From: Gemmatimonadota bacterium | GTDB taxonomy: Bacteria > Gemmatimonadota > Gemmatimonadetes > Gemmatimonadales > GWC2-71-9 | NCBI GenBank assembly: GCA_016713785.1 | Contig: JADJOM010000003.1 | Location: 1,445,501-1,509,500, forward strand | DNA: 64,000 nt | Direction: 5' to 3' | Shown here: piece by piece, positions 38,470 to 46,906 of the stretch | Position numbering within the stretch: position 1 is the stretch's first letter | Layout: each line of letters opens with the position of its first letter | The notes under the pieces: generated by a model | Database searches by the model: none | What the model was told of the DNA's origin: nothing | The model's input: the letters and a program-made list of their open reading frames with translations, nothing else | Position numbers and translations under genes: made by a program

Positions 38470-39252
38470 ATGTCGTACACCACCCTGCTCTTCTCGGTCA
38501 GCGACGGCCTCGCCACCGTCACCATCAACCGCCCCGACAAGCTCAACGCGCTGAATGGCACCGTCATCGCCGAACTGGGTCAGGCGGCGGCGGAGCTGGC
38601 GGCCACCGCGGCGATTCGCGGCGCGATCCTCACCGGGGCGGGCGCCAAGGCCTTTGTGGCCGGGGCGGACATCAGTGAACTCGCGAGCCAGGGCCCCCTC
38701 GAGGGGAAGCGGCGCTCGCTGGAAGGCCAGGCGGTGTTCCGGCAGTTCGAGGCGCTGCGGAAGCCGGTGGTGGCCGCCGTCAACGGCTTCTGCCTGGGCG
38801 GCGGGTGCGAACTGGCGATGGCGTGTCACCTCCGCATCGCGAGCACCACGGCCCGGTTCGGGCAGCCGGAGGTCAAGCTGGGGATCGGTCCCGGCTATGG
38901 CGGCACGGTGCGCCTGCCGCGGCTGGTGGGCCGGGGGCGGGCGCTCGAGCTGCTGCTCACCGGCGAGATGATCGCCGCGGAGGACGCCCTGCGGATCGGC
39001 CTGGTGAACCGGGTGGTCGCGGCGGAGCAGCTGCTGCCCACGACCGAGGCCATGCTGCGGACCATGCTGGCCATGGGCCCCCTCGCCGTGGCCGCTGTCC
39101 TGGAGGCCGTGGATGCCGGCTTCGAGATGCCGCAGAACGAGGCGCTCCTGCTCGAGGCCAACCACTTCGGCCTGCTCTCCGCCACGGCTGACATGCAGGA
39201 AGGCATGCGGGCCTTTCTCGAGAAGCGTCCCGCCCGGTTCGAGGGCCGCTGA
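38470..39252 (+). CDS. Enoyl-CoA hydratase/isomerase
   Basis: A 260-residue crotonase-fold enzyme started at the ATG at 38470 (MSYTTLLFSVSDGLATVTIN). The CoA/oxyanion-hole elements GAKAFVAGADI and NGFCLGGGCELAMA, and both catalytic-position glutamates (in GGGCELA and QPEVKLGIGPGYGGT), are present. It therefore should hydrate 2-enoyl-CoA to 3-hydroxyacyl-CoA, in fatty-acid or related acyl degradation. The exact chain length is not predictable. The next gene follows after 52 nt. Confidence 0.93.
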   Translation: MSYTTLLFSVSDGLATVTINRPDKLNALNGTVIAELGQAAAELAATAAIRGAILTGAGAKAFVAGADISELASQGPLEGKRRSLEGQAVFRQFEALRKPVVAAVNGFCLGGGCELAMACHLRIASTTARFGQPEVKLGIGPGYGGTVRLPRLVGRGRALELLLTGEMIAAEDALRIGLVNRVVAAEQLLPTTEAMLRTMLAMGPLAVAAVLEAVDAGFEMPQNEALLLEANHFGLLSATADMQEGMRAFLEKRPARFEGR

Positions 39253-39291
39253 CCCGCCCCGGGACGACTGCCAATCCCCCTCGAACGCGGC

Positions 39292-39297
39292 TAATTT
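39292..39297 (+). promoter_or_regulatory. Possible -10 element for a leaderless message
   Basis: TAATTT at 39292-39297 lies 8 nt before the ATG at 39305, so transcription would begin at or next to the start codon. A weak -35 (CTGCCA, 39268-39273) lies 18 nt upstream. No ribosome-binding sequence precedes this ATG, consistent with leaderless translation. Confidence 0.35.
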
Positions 39298-39304
39298 TCC
39301 CCGC

Positions 39305-39730
39305 ATGGAACCTGGGCGCCGGATCCCGGACCGGCGGGTCGTCCGGGGCATGGCGGCGGCAGCCGTCGGCCTGCTGCTCGGCTGCCAGACCCGGGACCGG
39401 CTCCTCTTCCCGGATCCGGTGGGGCCGGGGGGAACCGGGCCGCTGACCCTGATCGACGTGCCCGCCGCCGACACCACCGTGACCGCGGGGCCCGGCTACG
39501 TGGTCACCGGCCTCAGTACCGATCCCGATGGCATCGACACCCTGTACTTCGAGACCGAGGGCGGCGCCTCGGGGTTCCCGCCTTTCACCGGTGGCGAGGA
39601 CAGCGTCCGGTTCGGGCTGCCGCTGACCACCAGCGGGCTGGCAGGCGACACCCTCACCCTCCGGGTCTTCGGCACCGACCGGCTGGGCAACCGGGGCGAT
39701 ACCGCGACCCGGCGGATCGCGGTCGAGTAA
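39305..39730 (+). CDS. Small lipoprotein
   Basis: A 141-residue protein with basic start, hydrophobic core and lipobox LLLGC (Cys 27). The mature part looks like one Ig-like beta domain (PAADTTVTAGPGYVVTG, DTLTLRVFGTDRLGN). The function is unknown. Its stop TAA shares the A with the ATG of recF, so the two are translationally coupled, an odd partnership. Confidence 0.75.
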   Translation: MEPGRRIPDRRVVRGMAAAAVGLLLGCQTRDRLLFPDPVGPGGTGPLTLIDVPAADTTVTAGPGYVVTGLSTDPDGIDTLYFETEGGASGFPPFTGGEDSVRFGLPLTTSGLAGDTLTLRVFGTDRLGNRGDTATRRIAVE

Positions 39731-40813
39731 TGCGGCTGCAGCGACTGACGGTGCGGGGCTTCCGCAACCTGGCGGACGCCACCCTGGCCGTCCCGCACGC
39801 GGGGGCGGTGCTGCTCGGCGCCAACGGGCAGGGCAAGACCAGCCTCCTCGAGGCGATCGCCTACCCAGTGCTGTTCCGCTCCTTCCGCACGGTGCTCGAC
39901 GCGGAGCTGGTCCGGTTCGGCGATGGCGGCTTCCACGTGGAACTCGGGTTCCTCAAGGGGGACGGCGCCCACGAGGTGGCCACGACGTTCCGGGCGCTGG
40001 GCCGGAAGAAGCAGCTGCAGGTGGACGGCGCGCCGACGGCGCGGCTGGTCGATGCGGCCGGCGCCTGGCTCGCGGTGGTGTTCGCTCCGGATGACGTGCG
40101 GCTGGCCTCGGGGCCGGCCACCGGGCGCCGGCTCTTCCTGGACCGGACGCTGGCGCTCTCCGACCCGGGCTACCTCGCCGCGCTGGCGCGGTACCGCGCG
40201 GCGCTGGCCCAGCGGAACGCCGCGCTGCGGCAGGGGCGGCCAGACCTGGCGGCGGCGTTCAATGCGCCGCTCGCGGAGGCCGGCGCGATCGTGGTGGCGC
40301 GGCGGACCACCTGGGTGGCCGGGGCGGTCGAGCCCTTTGCCGCGGCGCTGGTGGCTCTCGGCGAGCACGGCGGCGCCTCCACGCTGGCGTACCATGGGCA
40401 CCCGGAGCTCGCCGACCCGGGCGCGTGGCCCGAGCGGCTGGCGCAGGCGGCGGCGCGGGACCTGGCGCGGCGCATGACCACCGTGGGCCCGCACCGCGAC
40501 GACCTCGAGCTGCGGCTGGGCGGGCGCGCTGCGCGACTTCGGCTCCACCGGGCAGCAGCGCAGCGCGGCGATCGCGCTCAAGCTGCTCGAGCTGGAGACC
40601 ATCGAGCGGGCCACGGGGCGCTGCCCCGCCCTGCTGCTCGACGACGTCTTCGCGGAGCTCGACCCGGACCGGCAGGCCCGGCTGTCGCGGCGGCTCTTCG
40701 GCGGCCGGCCGGCGCAGGTCTTCGTCTCGGCGCCACGCGAGGACGAACTGCCCGCGGACCTGGAGCTCCCGGTGTGGCGGGTGGCGGCCGGCGCGGTGTC
40801 CGAGGAGCGCTGA
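39730..40813 (+). CDS. recF: DNA replication and repair protein RecF (frameshifted)
   Basis: RecF is an SMC-like ATPase that helps load RecA at single-strand gaps. The first frame contains the N-terminal RLTVRGFRNL, Walker A GANGQGKTS, and VGPHRDDLEL near residue 255. The pattern then breaks near 40524-40529, where a GC dinucleotide seems to be missing (GGGCGCGCTGCG). The next frame continues LRDFGSTGQQRSAAIALKL and LLLDDVFAELDPDRQ (signature, Walker B and D-loop) and ends at the TGA at 40813. Combined length about 360 residues, normal. Likely an indel error, but a broken gene cannot be excluded. Confidence 0.88.
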
Positions 40814-40842
40814 GCCGGCCAGGCACCGGCGGAGGGAGGAGC

Positions 40843-41169
40843 ATGGGGATCAAGTACGATCGCGGGCCGGTGCGCCCCACCCCGCTCGGCGAGGTGATCG
40901 CCGGCTACCTCAAGCGCGCCGGGCTCGCCAAGCGGATCGGGCAGGCCGGGGTGATCGAGGCCTGGGCGGAGCTGGTGGGGCCGCAGATCGCCAAGGTCAC
41001 GGCGGCGGAATCGGTCACGCCCGACGGGATCCTGCGGGTGCGGGTGGCCACGGCGGCGTGGGCCTCGGAGCTCTCGCTCATGTCGCCCCAGATCCTGGCC
41101 CGGCTCAACACCGGGCGCACGGGGCGGATCAAGCAGATCCGCTGGTTGGCGGGCGGGGTGGAGCGGTAG
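40843..41169 (+). CDS. DUF721/DciA-like protein
   Basis: A 108-residue protein with a strong ribosome-binding sequence (GGAGGGAGGA) before the ATG at 40843. The sequence has the DUF721 layout: PLGEVIAGYLKRAGLAKRI, a helix with VIEAWAELVGPQIAKVT, and a final strand LRVRVATAAWASELSLM. DciA proteins of this family act as loaders of replicative helicase in many bacteria. The position between recF and gyrB is the classical one for this family. Confidence 0.85.
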   Translation: MGIKYDRGPVRPTPLGEVIAGYLKRAGLAKRIGQAGVIEAWAELVGPQIAKVTAAESVTPDGILRVRVATAAWASELSLMSPQILARLNTGRTGRIKQIRWLAGGVER

Positions 41170-41226
41170 GCGGTAGGGCGGTACGCGAAGGGACGCAGCC
41201 CAACGGATCACCAGAACGGATGGGGC

Positions 41227-43176
41227 ATGGCCAAGGAAAACGGGAACGGCGAGCAGCAGGAGTACGGCGCGGAGTCGATCCAGGTCCTCAAGGGGCTGGA
41301 GGCGGTCCGCAAGCGGCCGGGGATGTACATCGGCTCCACCGGCGAGAACGGGCTGCACCACCTGGTCTACGAGGTGGTGGACAACTCGATCGACGAGGCG
41401 CTGGCCGGCTATTGCGACGACATCAAGGTCACCATCCACAAGGACAACTCGATCTCGGTGGAGGACAACGGGCGCGGCATCCCGGTGGACATGCACCCGA
41501 CCGAGAAGCTGCCCGCGGTGGAGGTGGCGCTGACGGTGCTGCACGCCGGCGGCAAGTTCGACAAGTCGAACTACAAGGTCTCGGGAGGCCTGCACGGCGT
41601 GGGCGTGTCGGTGGTGAACGCCCTCTCGGAGCGGACCGAGGTGATCGTCCGGCGCGACGGCTTCAAGTGGCGCATGACGTTCGTCCGCGGCCAGACGGTC
41701 AAGAAGCTGGAGAAGCTCGACAAGGCCAAGGAGACGGGCACCCTGGTCCGCTTCAAGCCGGACCCGGAGATCTTCAACGTCCTCGAGTACAGCTGGAACA
41801 CCCTGTCCGACCGGCTGCGGCAGCTCGCGTTCCTGAACAAGGGCGTGAACATCAGCCTCAAGGACGACCGGCCGGACGAGCCCCGGGCCGAGACGTTCTT
41901 TGCCAAGGGCGGGCTGGTCCAGTTCGTGGAGTGGCTCAACCGCAACAAGAAGCCGCTGCACCCCAAGCCGATCGCCTTCACCGTCACCAAGGACGAGGTC
42001 GAGGTGGACGTGGCCATCCAGTACGAGGATGGCTACAACGAGAACATCTTCACCTTCGTCAACAACATCAACACGCACGAGGGCGGCACCCACCTGACCG
42101 GGTTCCGGGCGGCCCTCACCCGCGCCATCAACGAGTTCGCCAAGCAGCAGGGGTCGCTCAAGAAGGAGGATTTCACCCTCACCGGCGAGGACATCCGCGA
42201 GGGACTCACGGCCATCGTGCACTGCAAGGTCCGGGAGCCCCAGTTCGAGGGCCAGACCAAGACCAAGCTGGGCAACTCCGAGGTGGAGGGGATCGTCAAG
42301 CAGGTGGTGTACGACCAGCTGCGCACCTTCCTCGACGAGAAACCGGCGGTGGGCCGCGCCGTCATCGAGAAGGCGGTGAGCGCGGCGCGGGCCCGGGAAG
42401 CGGCCCGCAAGGCCCGCGACCTGGTGCGCAAGAAGTCGGGCCTCGAGGGGGCGGTGCTCCCCGGCAAGCTGGCCGACTGCTCCCTCGACGACCCGGCGCT
42501 CTGCGAGCTCTACCTGGTCGAGGGGACTCCGGCCGGCGGCAGCGCCAAGCAGGGCCGGGACCGGCAGTTCCAGGCCATCCTGCCGCTGCGGGGCAAGATC
42601 CTCAACGTGGAGAAGGCCCGGATCGACAAGATCCTCTCCAACGAGGAGATCCGCTCCATGATCACGGCGATCGGCGCCGGCGTGCGCGAGGACTTCAAGC
42701 TCGACGAGGTCCGCTACCACAAGATCGTGATCATGACCGACGCCGACGTCGACGGCGCGCACATCCGCACCCTGCTGCTCACCTTCTTCTTCCGGCAGAT
42801 GCCGGAGCTGATCGACGCGGGTTACATCTACATCGCCCAGCCGCCCCTGTTCCGCGTGGCGCGCGGCGCCGGCAAGAAGGAGGAGAAGTACTACGCCTAC
42901 GACGAGAAGGAGCGCGACGAGTACGTCAAGCGCGTCTCGGGCGGCGACGGCAAGGGCAGCGTGGTGATCCAGCGCTACAAGGGTCTCGGCGAGATGAACC
43001 CGGGCCAGCTGTGGGAAACCACCATGGACCCGTCGCGGCGCACCATCCTGCGGGTCACCCTCGATGCCGCGGTGGAGGCCTCCAAGCTGTTCGAGGAGCT
43101 GATGGGTGACGAGGTGGAGCCACGGCGGCTCTTCATCGAGCGGAACGCGAAGTACGTGAGCCACCTGGACGTCTAG
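41227..43176 (+). CDS. gyrB: DNA gyrase subunit B
   Basis: A 649-residue ATPase subunit of gyrase. GHKL ATP-site motifs YEVVDNSIDEALAG, EDNGRGIPV and SGGLHGVGVSVVNALS are present. The TOPRIM domain starts LVEGTPAGGSAKQGRDR, where most GyrB have EGDSAGGSA, and the metal-binding DAD of MTDADVDGAHIRT is intact. The closing QRYKGLGEMNPGQLWETT is typical. A fluoroquinolone-site assignment is not attempted. ParE is less likely given the recF-DUF721 context. Confidence 0.95.
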   Translation: MAKENGNGEQQEYGAESIQVLKGLEAVRKRPGMYIGSTGENGLHHLVYEVVDNSIDEALAGYCDDIKVTIHKDNSISVEDNGRGIPVDMHPTEKLPAVEVALTVLHAGGKFDKSNYKVSGGLHGVGVSVVNALSERTEVIVRRDGFKWRMTFVRGQTVKKLEKLDKAKETGTLVRFKPDPEIFNVLEYSWNTLSDRLRQLAFLNKGVNISLKDDRPDEPRAETFFAKGGLVQFVEWLNRNKKPLHPKPIAFTVTKDEVEVDVAIQYEDGYNENIFTFVNNINTHEGGTHLTGFRAALTRAINEFAKQQGSLKKEDFTLTGEDIREGLTAIVHCKVREPQFEGQTKTKLGNSEVEGIVKQVVYDQLRTFLDEKPAVGRAVIEKAVSAARAREAARKARDLVRKKSGLEGAVLPGKLADCSLDDPALCELYLVEGTPAGGSAKQGRDRQFQAILPLRGKILNVEKARIDKILSNEEIRSMITAIGAGVREDFKLDEVRYHKIVIMTDADVDGAHIRTLLLTFFFRQMPELIDAGYIYIAQPPLFRVARGAGKKEEKYYAYDEKERDEYVKRVSGGDGKGSVVIQRYKGLGEMNPGQLWETTMDPSRRTILRVTLDAAVEASKLFEELMGDEVEPRRLFIERNAKYVSHLDV

Positions 43177-43203
43177 GCGGCTCGGCGGGTCGGTGGGAAG
43201 GTG

Positions 43204-43227
43204 GGGGTGGAGCCGCGGCTCCACCCC
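43204..43227. terminator. Palindromic terminator after gyrB
   Basis: A perfect 24-nt palindrome (GGGGTGGAGCCG / CGGCTCCACCCC) lies 27 nt after gyrB and touches the stop codon of the convergent small membrane gene. It can form a stem on either strand. No T-run follows. Confidence 0.65.
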
Positions 43228-43454
43228 TATCGCGTTGGTGGACCCCCGGCGCCCGGTCCCCAGTCGTCGCCCTGAAAGCCCTCCTCGGGGCGCTGGTGCA
43301 GGTCGAGGTCGCGAACCTCCCGCTCCGCGGCCTCCAGTTCGTCCGCCTCGGGCGGCTCCACCGGATCGTCGGGGGCCGGCGCCCGGGCCCGCCCCGGGGC
43401 GAGGAGCCACGCCAGCACCGCCGCGAGCAGGACCGTGGTGAACAGCGCGCCCAT
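43227..43454 (-). CDS. Small single-span membrane protein
   Basis: A 75-residue protein with one N-terminal helix (LFTTVLLAAVLAWLLA) and a long acidic, Pro-rich cytoplasmic or periplasmic tail. Its ATG overlaps the stop of the pyrimidine phosphorylase gene (ATGA), so it is translated with it. No family recognised. Confidence 0.55.
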   Translation of the reverse strand: MGALFTTVLLAAVLAWLLAPGRARAPAPDDPVEPPEADELEAAEREVRDLDLHQRPEEGFQGDDWGPGAGGPPTR

Positions 43455-44775
43455 CAGGTGCGGGTCTCCCCCTGGGCGGTGATCCGGCTGACCAGGAGCG
43501 GCAGTTGCGGCGCCGGCTCGCCGAAGCGGATGGCGCGGCCCAGCGCCGCGAGGCCCACGGCGATCCCCGCCGGGTCGGCGGCGAAGACCGAGGCGATCGG
43601 CTCCCCCTTGGCCACCGGCGCGCCGGGCCGCCCCGAGACCACGAAGCCCACGCTCGGATCGATGGTGTCGCCCAGGCGGCGCCGGCCGCCGCCCATGGCC
43701 ACCACCGCCTCGCCCAGGGGACGGGGATCGACCGCCGCGATGGTGCCCGCGGCGGGGGCCTCGAAGAGCTCCACCTCCGCCGCCTGGGGCAGGCGCCCGG
43801 GATCGTCCACCACCGCGGGATCACCGCCCTGCGCCTCGATGAGCTCGCGGAATCGGTCGAGCGCGGCACCCGAGGCGAGCGCGTCGTCCACCAGGCGGCG
43901 GGCCGCGGCGGGATCGGGGCCCGCCCCGCCAGCAGCACCATCTCCATGGCCAGCGCCCGGGTGACGGTGAGGAGGTCCTCCGGCCCCTGCCCCGAGAGCG
44001 CGAGCAGGGTCTCCTCGACCTCGAGGGCATTGCCGATGGCGCGGCCGAGGGGCCGGTCCATGGCGGTGACCAGCGCGGTGGTGCGGCAGCCGGCGGCTTC
44101 ACCCAGGTCGACCATGGTGCGCGCCAGCGCGCGGGCGTCGTCCACCGCGGGGAGGAAGGCGCCGCTCCCGGCCTTGACGTCGAGCACCAGGCCGGTGAGC
44201 CCTTCGGCCAGCTTCTTGGACAGGATGCTGGCGGCGATGAGCGGGATCGCCGGCACCGTGCCAGTGACGTCGCGGAGGGCGTAGAGCCGCCGGTCGGCGG
44301 GGGCGATGGCCTCGGTCTGGCCGAACATGGCCACCCCGAGGCGGGCCACCTGGGCCTGCACCGCCGCGAGCGGGAGGTCGGTGCGGAACCCGGGGATGGA
44401 CTCGAGCTTATCGGTGGTGCCGCCGGTGTGCCCCAGGCCGCGGCCGGACATCATCGGCACCGCGATGCCGAGGCTCGCGACCAGGGGCGCGAGCACCAGC
44501 GAGACCTTGTCGCCCACGCCGCCGGTGGAGTGCTTGTCCACCCGCGCAGGGAAGCCGGCTGGCCACTCCAGCCGCGCGCCGGAGTCGCGCATGAGCCGGG
44601 TGAGGACCGTCAGCTCATCCGGGGTGAGCCCCCGCCAGACGATGGCCATGAGCAGGGCCGCCATCTGGTAGTCGGGCACCTGGTCGGCGAGATAGCCGGC
44701 GAGCAGTGCGTCCCATTCGGCCGGGGAGAGGGCGCCGCCGTCACGCTTGCGCTCGATGAGAGACTGGACGAGCAT
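43454..44775 (-). CDS. Pyrimidine-nucleoside/thymidine phosphorylase (frameshifted)
   Basis: Started at the ATG at 44775 (MLVQSLIERKRDGGALSPAE). The enzyme cleaves pyrimidine nucleosides with phosphate in nucleoside salvage. Motifs VDKHSTGGVGDKVSL, MSGRGLGHTGGTTDKLE and LDVKAGSGAFL are present in the first frame up to MEMVLLAGR. The frame breaks near 43917-43922, in a G/C run, and the next frame resumes with VDDALASGAALDRFRELI and runs to the TGA at 43454. Combined length about 440 residues, as expected. The heptamer array lies 22 nt upstream of the start. Confidence 0.87.
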
Positions 44776-44797
44776 TGAGCCTGCGAGTGGAGGGCGA

Positions 44798-44870
44798 GGG
44801 AAACGGGAAACGGGAAACGGGAAACGGGAAACGGGAAACGGGAAACGGGAAACGGGAAACGGGAAACGGG
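44798..44870. repeat. Heptamer tandem repeat (AAACGGG), ten copies
   Basis: GGG followed by ten perfect copies of AAACGGG (GTTTCCC on the other strand) fills 73 nt of the 102-nt divergent spacer. One end lies 22 nt from the phosphorylase ATG. The other end runs into the GGAG ribosome-binding sequence of the TPR gene at 44878. Copy number could change by slippage and would alter the leaders of both genes. Confidence 0.97.
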
Positions 44871-44877
44871 AGCAAGG

Positions 44878-45702
44878 ATGCCGATACTGACCGCGGGGCG
44901 CAAGCGAAGCGCCGGCGTGTTGCTCGTGGCGCTGCTGGGACTGGCCGAGGTGGCGGTGGGACAGGCAGCGCCGGATGCCACGGCGCTGGTCCAGGAGGGC
45001 ATCGCGGCACACCTGGCGCGGGACATGCCGACGGCGCTGGCCCGGTTCGAGGCGGCGCTCGCCGCCGACTCCACCAGCTACGAGGCTGCGTGGCGCGCCG
45101 GCGAGACGCTGCTGGACATCGGGAAGCAGACCCCGGACACGGTCAAGAGTCCGGCCCGTGATTCACTGTACGCGCGGGCGGAGGGCTACGGGCGGCAGGC
45201 GGTGGCCCTCAACCCGGGGGGCACCGACGGGCGGTACGTGCTTGCGGCGGCGATCGGGCGGGCCTCCCTCACCAAGAGCAAGAAGGAGCGGGTGCGGCGG
45301 GCGGCCGAGATCCGGGCGGAGGCGCTCACGGCGCTCGAGCTCGACGCGTCGAACCACAAGGCCTACCACGTGCTGGGCCGGTGGAACGCCGAGATCATGC
45401 GGCTGTCGGGGCTGGAGCGGTTCTTCGCGAAGACCTTCCTCGGGGGCAAGATCTTCAGCGCGGCGAGCTGGGACAGCGCGGTGGTGTACATGGACCGCGC
45501 GGTGGCCGCGAGCCCGGAGACCATCTACCACCACCTGGACCTGGCGGAGATCCTGGCCGAGCGGGGGCGCTACACCGAGGCCCGGCGCCACCTGGAGGAG
45601 GTGGCGCGCCTGCCAGTGTTCGACGTGATGGATCCCGCGTACAAGGACCAGGCCCAGGCGCTGGAGCGCCGCATCCATGGCCGCGAGGACAAGGGCCGCT
45701 AG
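44878..45702 (+). CDS. Exported TPR-like protein
   Basis: A 274-residue protein with an N-terminal hydrophobic signal (LLVALLGLAEVAVGQ) and helical repeats. Motifs KAYHVLGRWNAEIMRLSG, ASWDSAVVYMDRAV and YHHLDLAEILAERGRYTEAR resemble the TPR-like domain of RMD-type proteins. The function in bacteria is unknown. Its stop overlaps that of the convergent YtxH gene in the shared palindrome CTAG. Confidence 0.75.
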   Translation: MPILTAGRKRSAGVLLVALLGLAEVAVGQAAPDATALVQEGIAAHLARDMPTALARFEAALAADSTSYEAAWRAGETLLDIGKQTPDTVKSPARDSLYARAEGYGRQAVALNPGGTDGRYVLAAAIGRASLTKSKKERVRRAAEIRAEALTALELDASNHKAYHVLGRWNAEIMRLSGLERFFAKTFLGGKIFSAASWDSAVVYMDRAVAASPETIYHHLDLAEILAERGRYTEARRHLEEVARLPVFDVMDPAYKDQAQALERRIHGREDKGR

Positions 45703-46028
45703 ACGCCCAGCTCCTCGCCCAGGTCGTCGAGGCCCTGCGCGAGCCGCTCGCGCAGGGCTTCCTTCTTTTCGCGCAGGGTCCGGCCGGCCCCGGCGCGGAG
45801 CGCCTCGACCCCCTCCCGGGCATCCCGGGCCAGGGCCCGGCCGCGCTTGCGGACGATCCGCCGGGTCTCCTCGCCCGAGGCCGGGGCGAACAGCAGCGCC
45901 AGGCCCGCGCCGACGGCGGCGCCGATCACCAGGCCGGTCAGGAAGCTGGAGCGGTCGCGGGTCGGGCCGCCGGGGCCATCCTCGTCGTCGTCCGCCGGCC
46001 TGGGGCGGCGTTCACGGTCCTCACGCAT
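45699..46028 (-). CDS. YtxH-domain protein
   Basis: A 109-residue protein with an acidic, Arg-rich start and one glycine-rich membrane helix (FLTGLVIGAAVGAGLALLF). The YtxH signature APASGEETRR follows, then a long amphipathic helix (about residues 70-105). YtxH proteins are small stress-associated membrane proteins. No clear operon partner. Confidence 0.82.
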   Translation of the reverse strand: MREDRERRPRPADDDEDGPGGPTRDRSSFLTGLVIGAAVGAGLALLFAPASGEETRRIVRKRGRALARDAREGVEALRAGAGRTLREKKEALRERLAQGLDDLGEELGV

Positions 46029-46065
46029 CGGTCCTCCTTGGCATGGGGGAGAAAGGTACCCCCGC

Positions 46066-46094
46066 TTGACCGACCTCCGCCATGCGGTGACAAT
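46066..46094 (+). promoter_or_regulatory. Candidate promoter of the GAF gene
   Basis: TTGACC (46066-46071) and GACAAT (46089-46094) are spaced by 17 nt, 24 nt before the ATG at 46119, in the divergent gap to the YtxH gene. Five of six -35 and four of six -10 positions match consensus. Confidence 0.5.
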
Positions 46095-46118
46095 TCGTCA
46101 CCCCTACCAGACGATCCC

Positions 46119-46895
46119 ATGACCGTTCAGGCTGTCCTGTCCGACGAGGTGGAGCGCCTCCAGACCCGGGTCCGGGAGCTGGAACACGAGCGGAAGCACC
46201 TGCTCGCCATCATCGAGATCCTGCAGGAGCTGGCCGGCTCGCTGCACTTCGTGGACATCATGCAGTCGATCGCGCGGCGGCTGGGGGAGGCGTTCGGGCT
46301 GGACCGGTCGTCCATCTTCCTGGCCGAGCGCGACGGCCGGACGGCGCGGCTGGTGGCCAGCTTCGAGGACCCGAGCATCCGGAACTACGTGGTCGACCTC
46401 GACCGCTACCCGGAGCTCCGCCGGGCGCTCACCGATGGCGAGACGGTCTACATCCCCGACGTGGAACTGGACCCGACGATGGCGCACCTCAAGGGCGCCT
46501 TCGACACCCGCAAGGTCCGGGCGATCACCGTGGTGCCGATCACCTGGCGCGGCGTCTCGATCGGCGCGATCCTGCTGCGCACCTTCCGGGACGGCCCGGC
46601 CTTCTCGGAGGCCGACGTGCGCTTCTGCCAGGTGGTGGCCAGCCTGACGGCCAAGGCGCTCCGCAACGCCCACCGCTTCGAGAAGCTGCAGCAGCGGGTG
46701 GGCGACACCAGCAGCCGGGCGGTGGAACGGGAGCGGGTGGCGCTGGTGGGCTTCCTGCGCCGGCTGCTGGACGAGTTCGCCTCGCGGGAGGGGCCGTGGA
46801 GCGAGGGGGTGCTCGCCAAGGCGAGCGCGGAGGAGATCGAGCGGCTGGTCGGCGTGGCGCTGACCGTGCTGCAGCAGGAGGCCGCGGCGCGGTAG
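46119..46895 (+). CDS. GAF-domain protein
   Basis: A 258-residue protein starting at the ATG at 46119 (MTVQAVLSDEVERLQ). Residues 5-45 form a coiled coil. Residues about 45-195 form a GAF domain (FGLDRSSIFLAERDG, AITVVPITWRGVSIGAILLRT, FCQVVASLTAKALRNAHRF), followed by a C-terminal helical region. There is no output kinase or cyclase domain, so it may act as a partner sensor. ligA starts 11 nt downstream. Confidence 0.85.
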   Translation: MTVQAVLSDEVERLQTRVRELEHERKHLLAIIEILQELAGSLHFVDIMQSIARRLGEAFGLDRSSIFLAERDGRTARLVASFEDPSIRNYVVDLDRYPELRRALTDGETVYIPDVELDPTMAHLKGAFDTRKVRAITVVPITWRGVSIGAILLRTFRDGPAFSEADVRFCQVVASLTAKALRNAHRFEKLQQRVGDTSSRAVERERVALVGFLRRLLDEFASREGPWSEGVLAKASAEEIERLVGVALTVLQQEAAAR

Positions 46896-46906
46896 GGCCC
46901 GCCTCC

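Noticed and set aside
44798..44870. CRISPR or attachment-site interpretation of the heptamers
   Set aside because: Units are 7 bp, perfect and adjacent with no spacers, and no integrase or cas genes are near. It is a simple sequence repeat.
39496..45012. Open frame of about 1.8 kb codons on the minus strand across recF and gyrB
   Set aside because: It runs antisense to recF, DUF721 and gyrB, whose motifs are unmistakable. Only its last part (43.9-44.8 kb) is real, as the first half of the phosphorylase. High GC removes stop codons from antisense frames.
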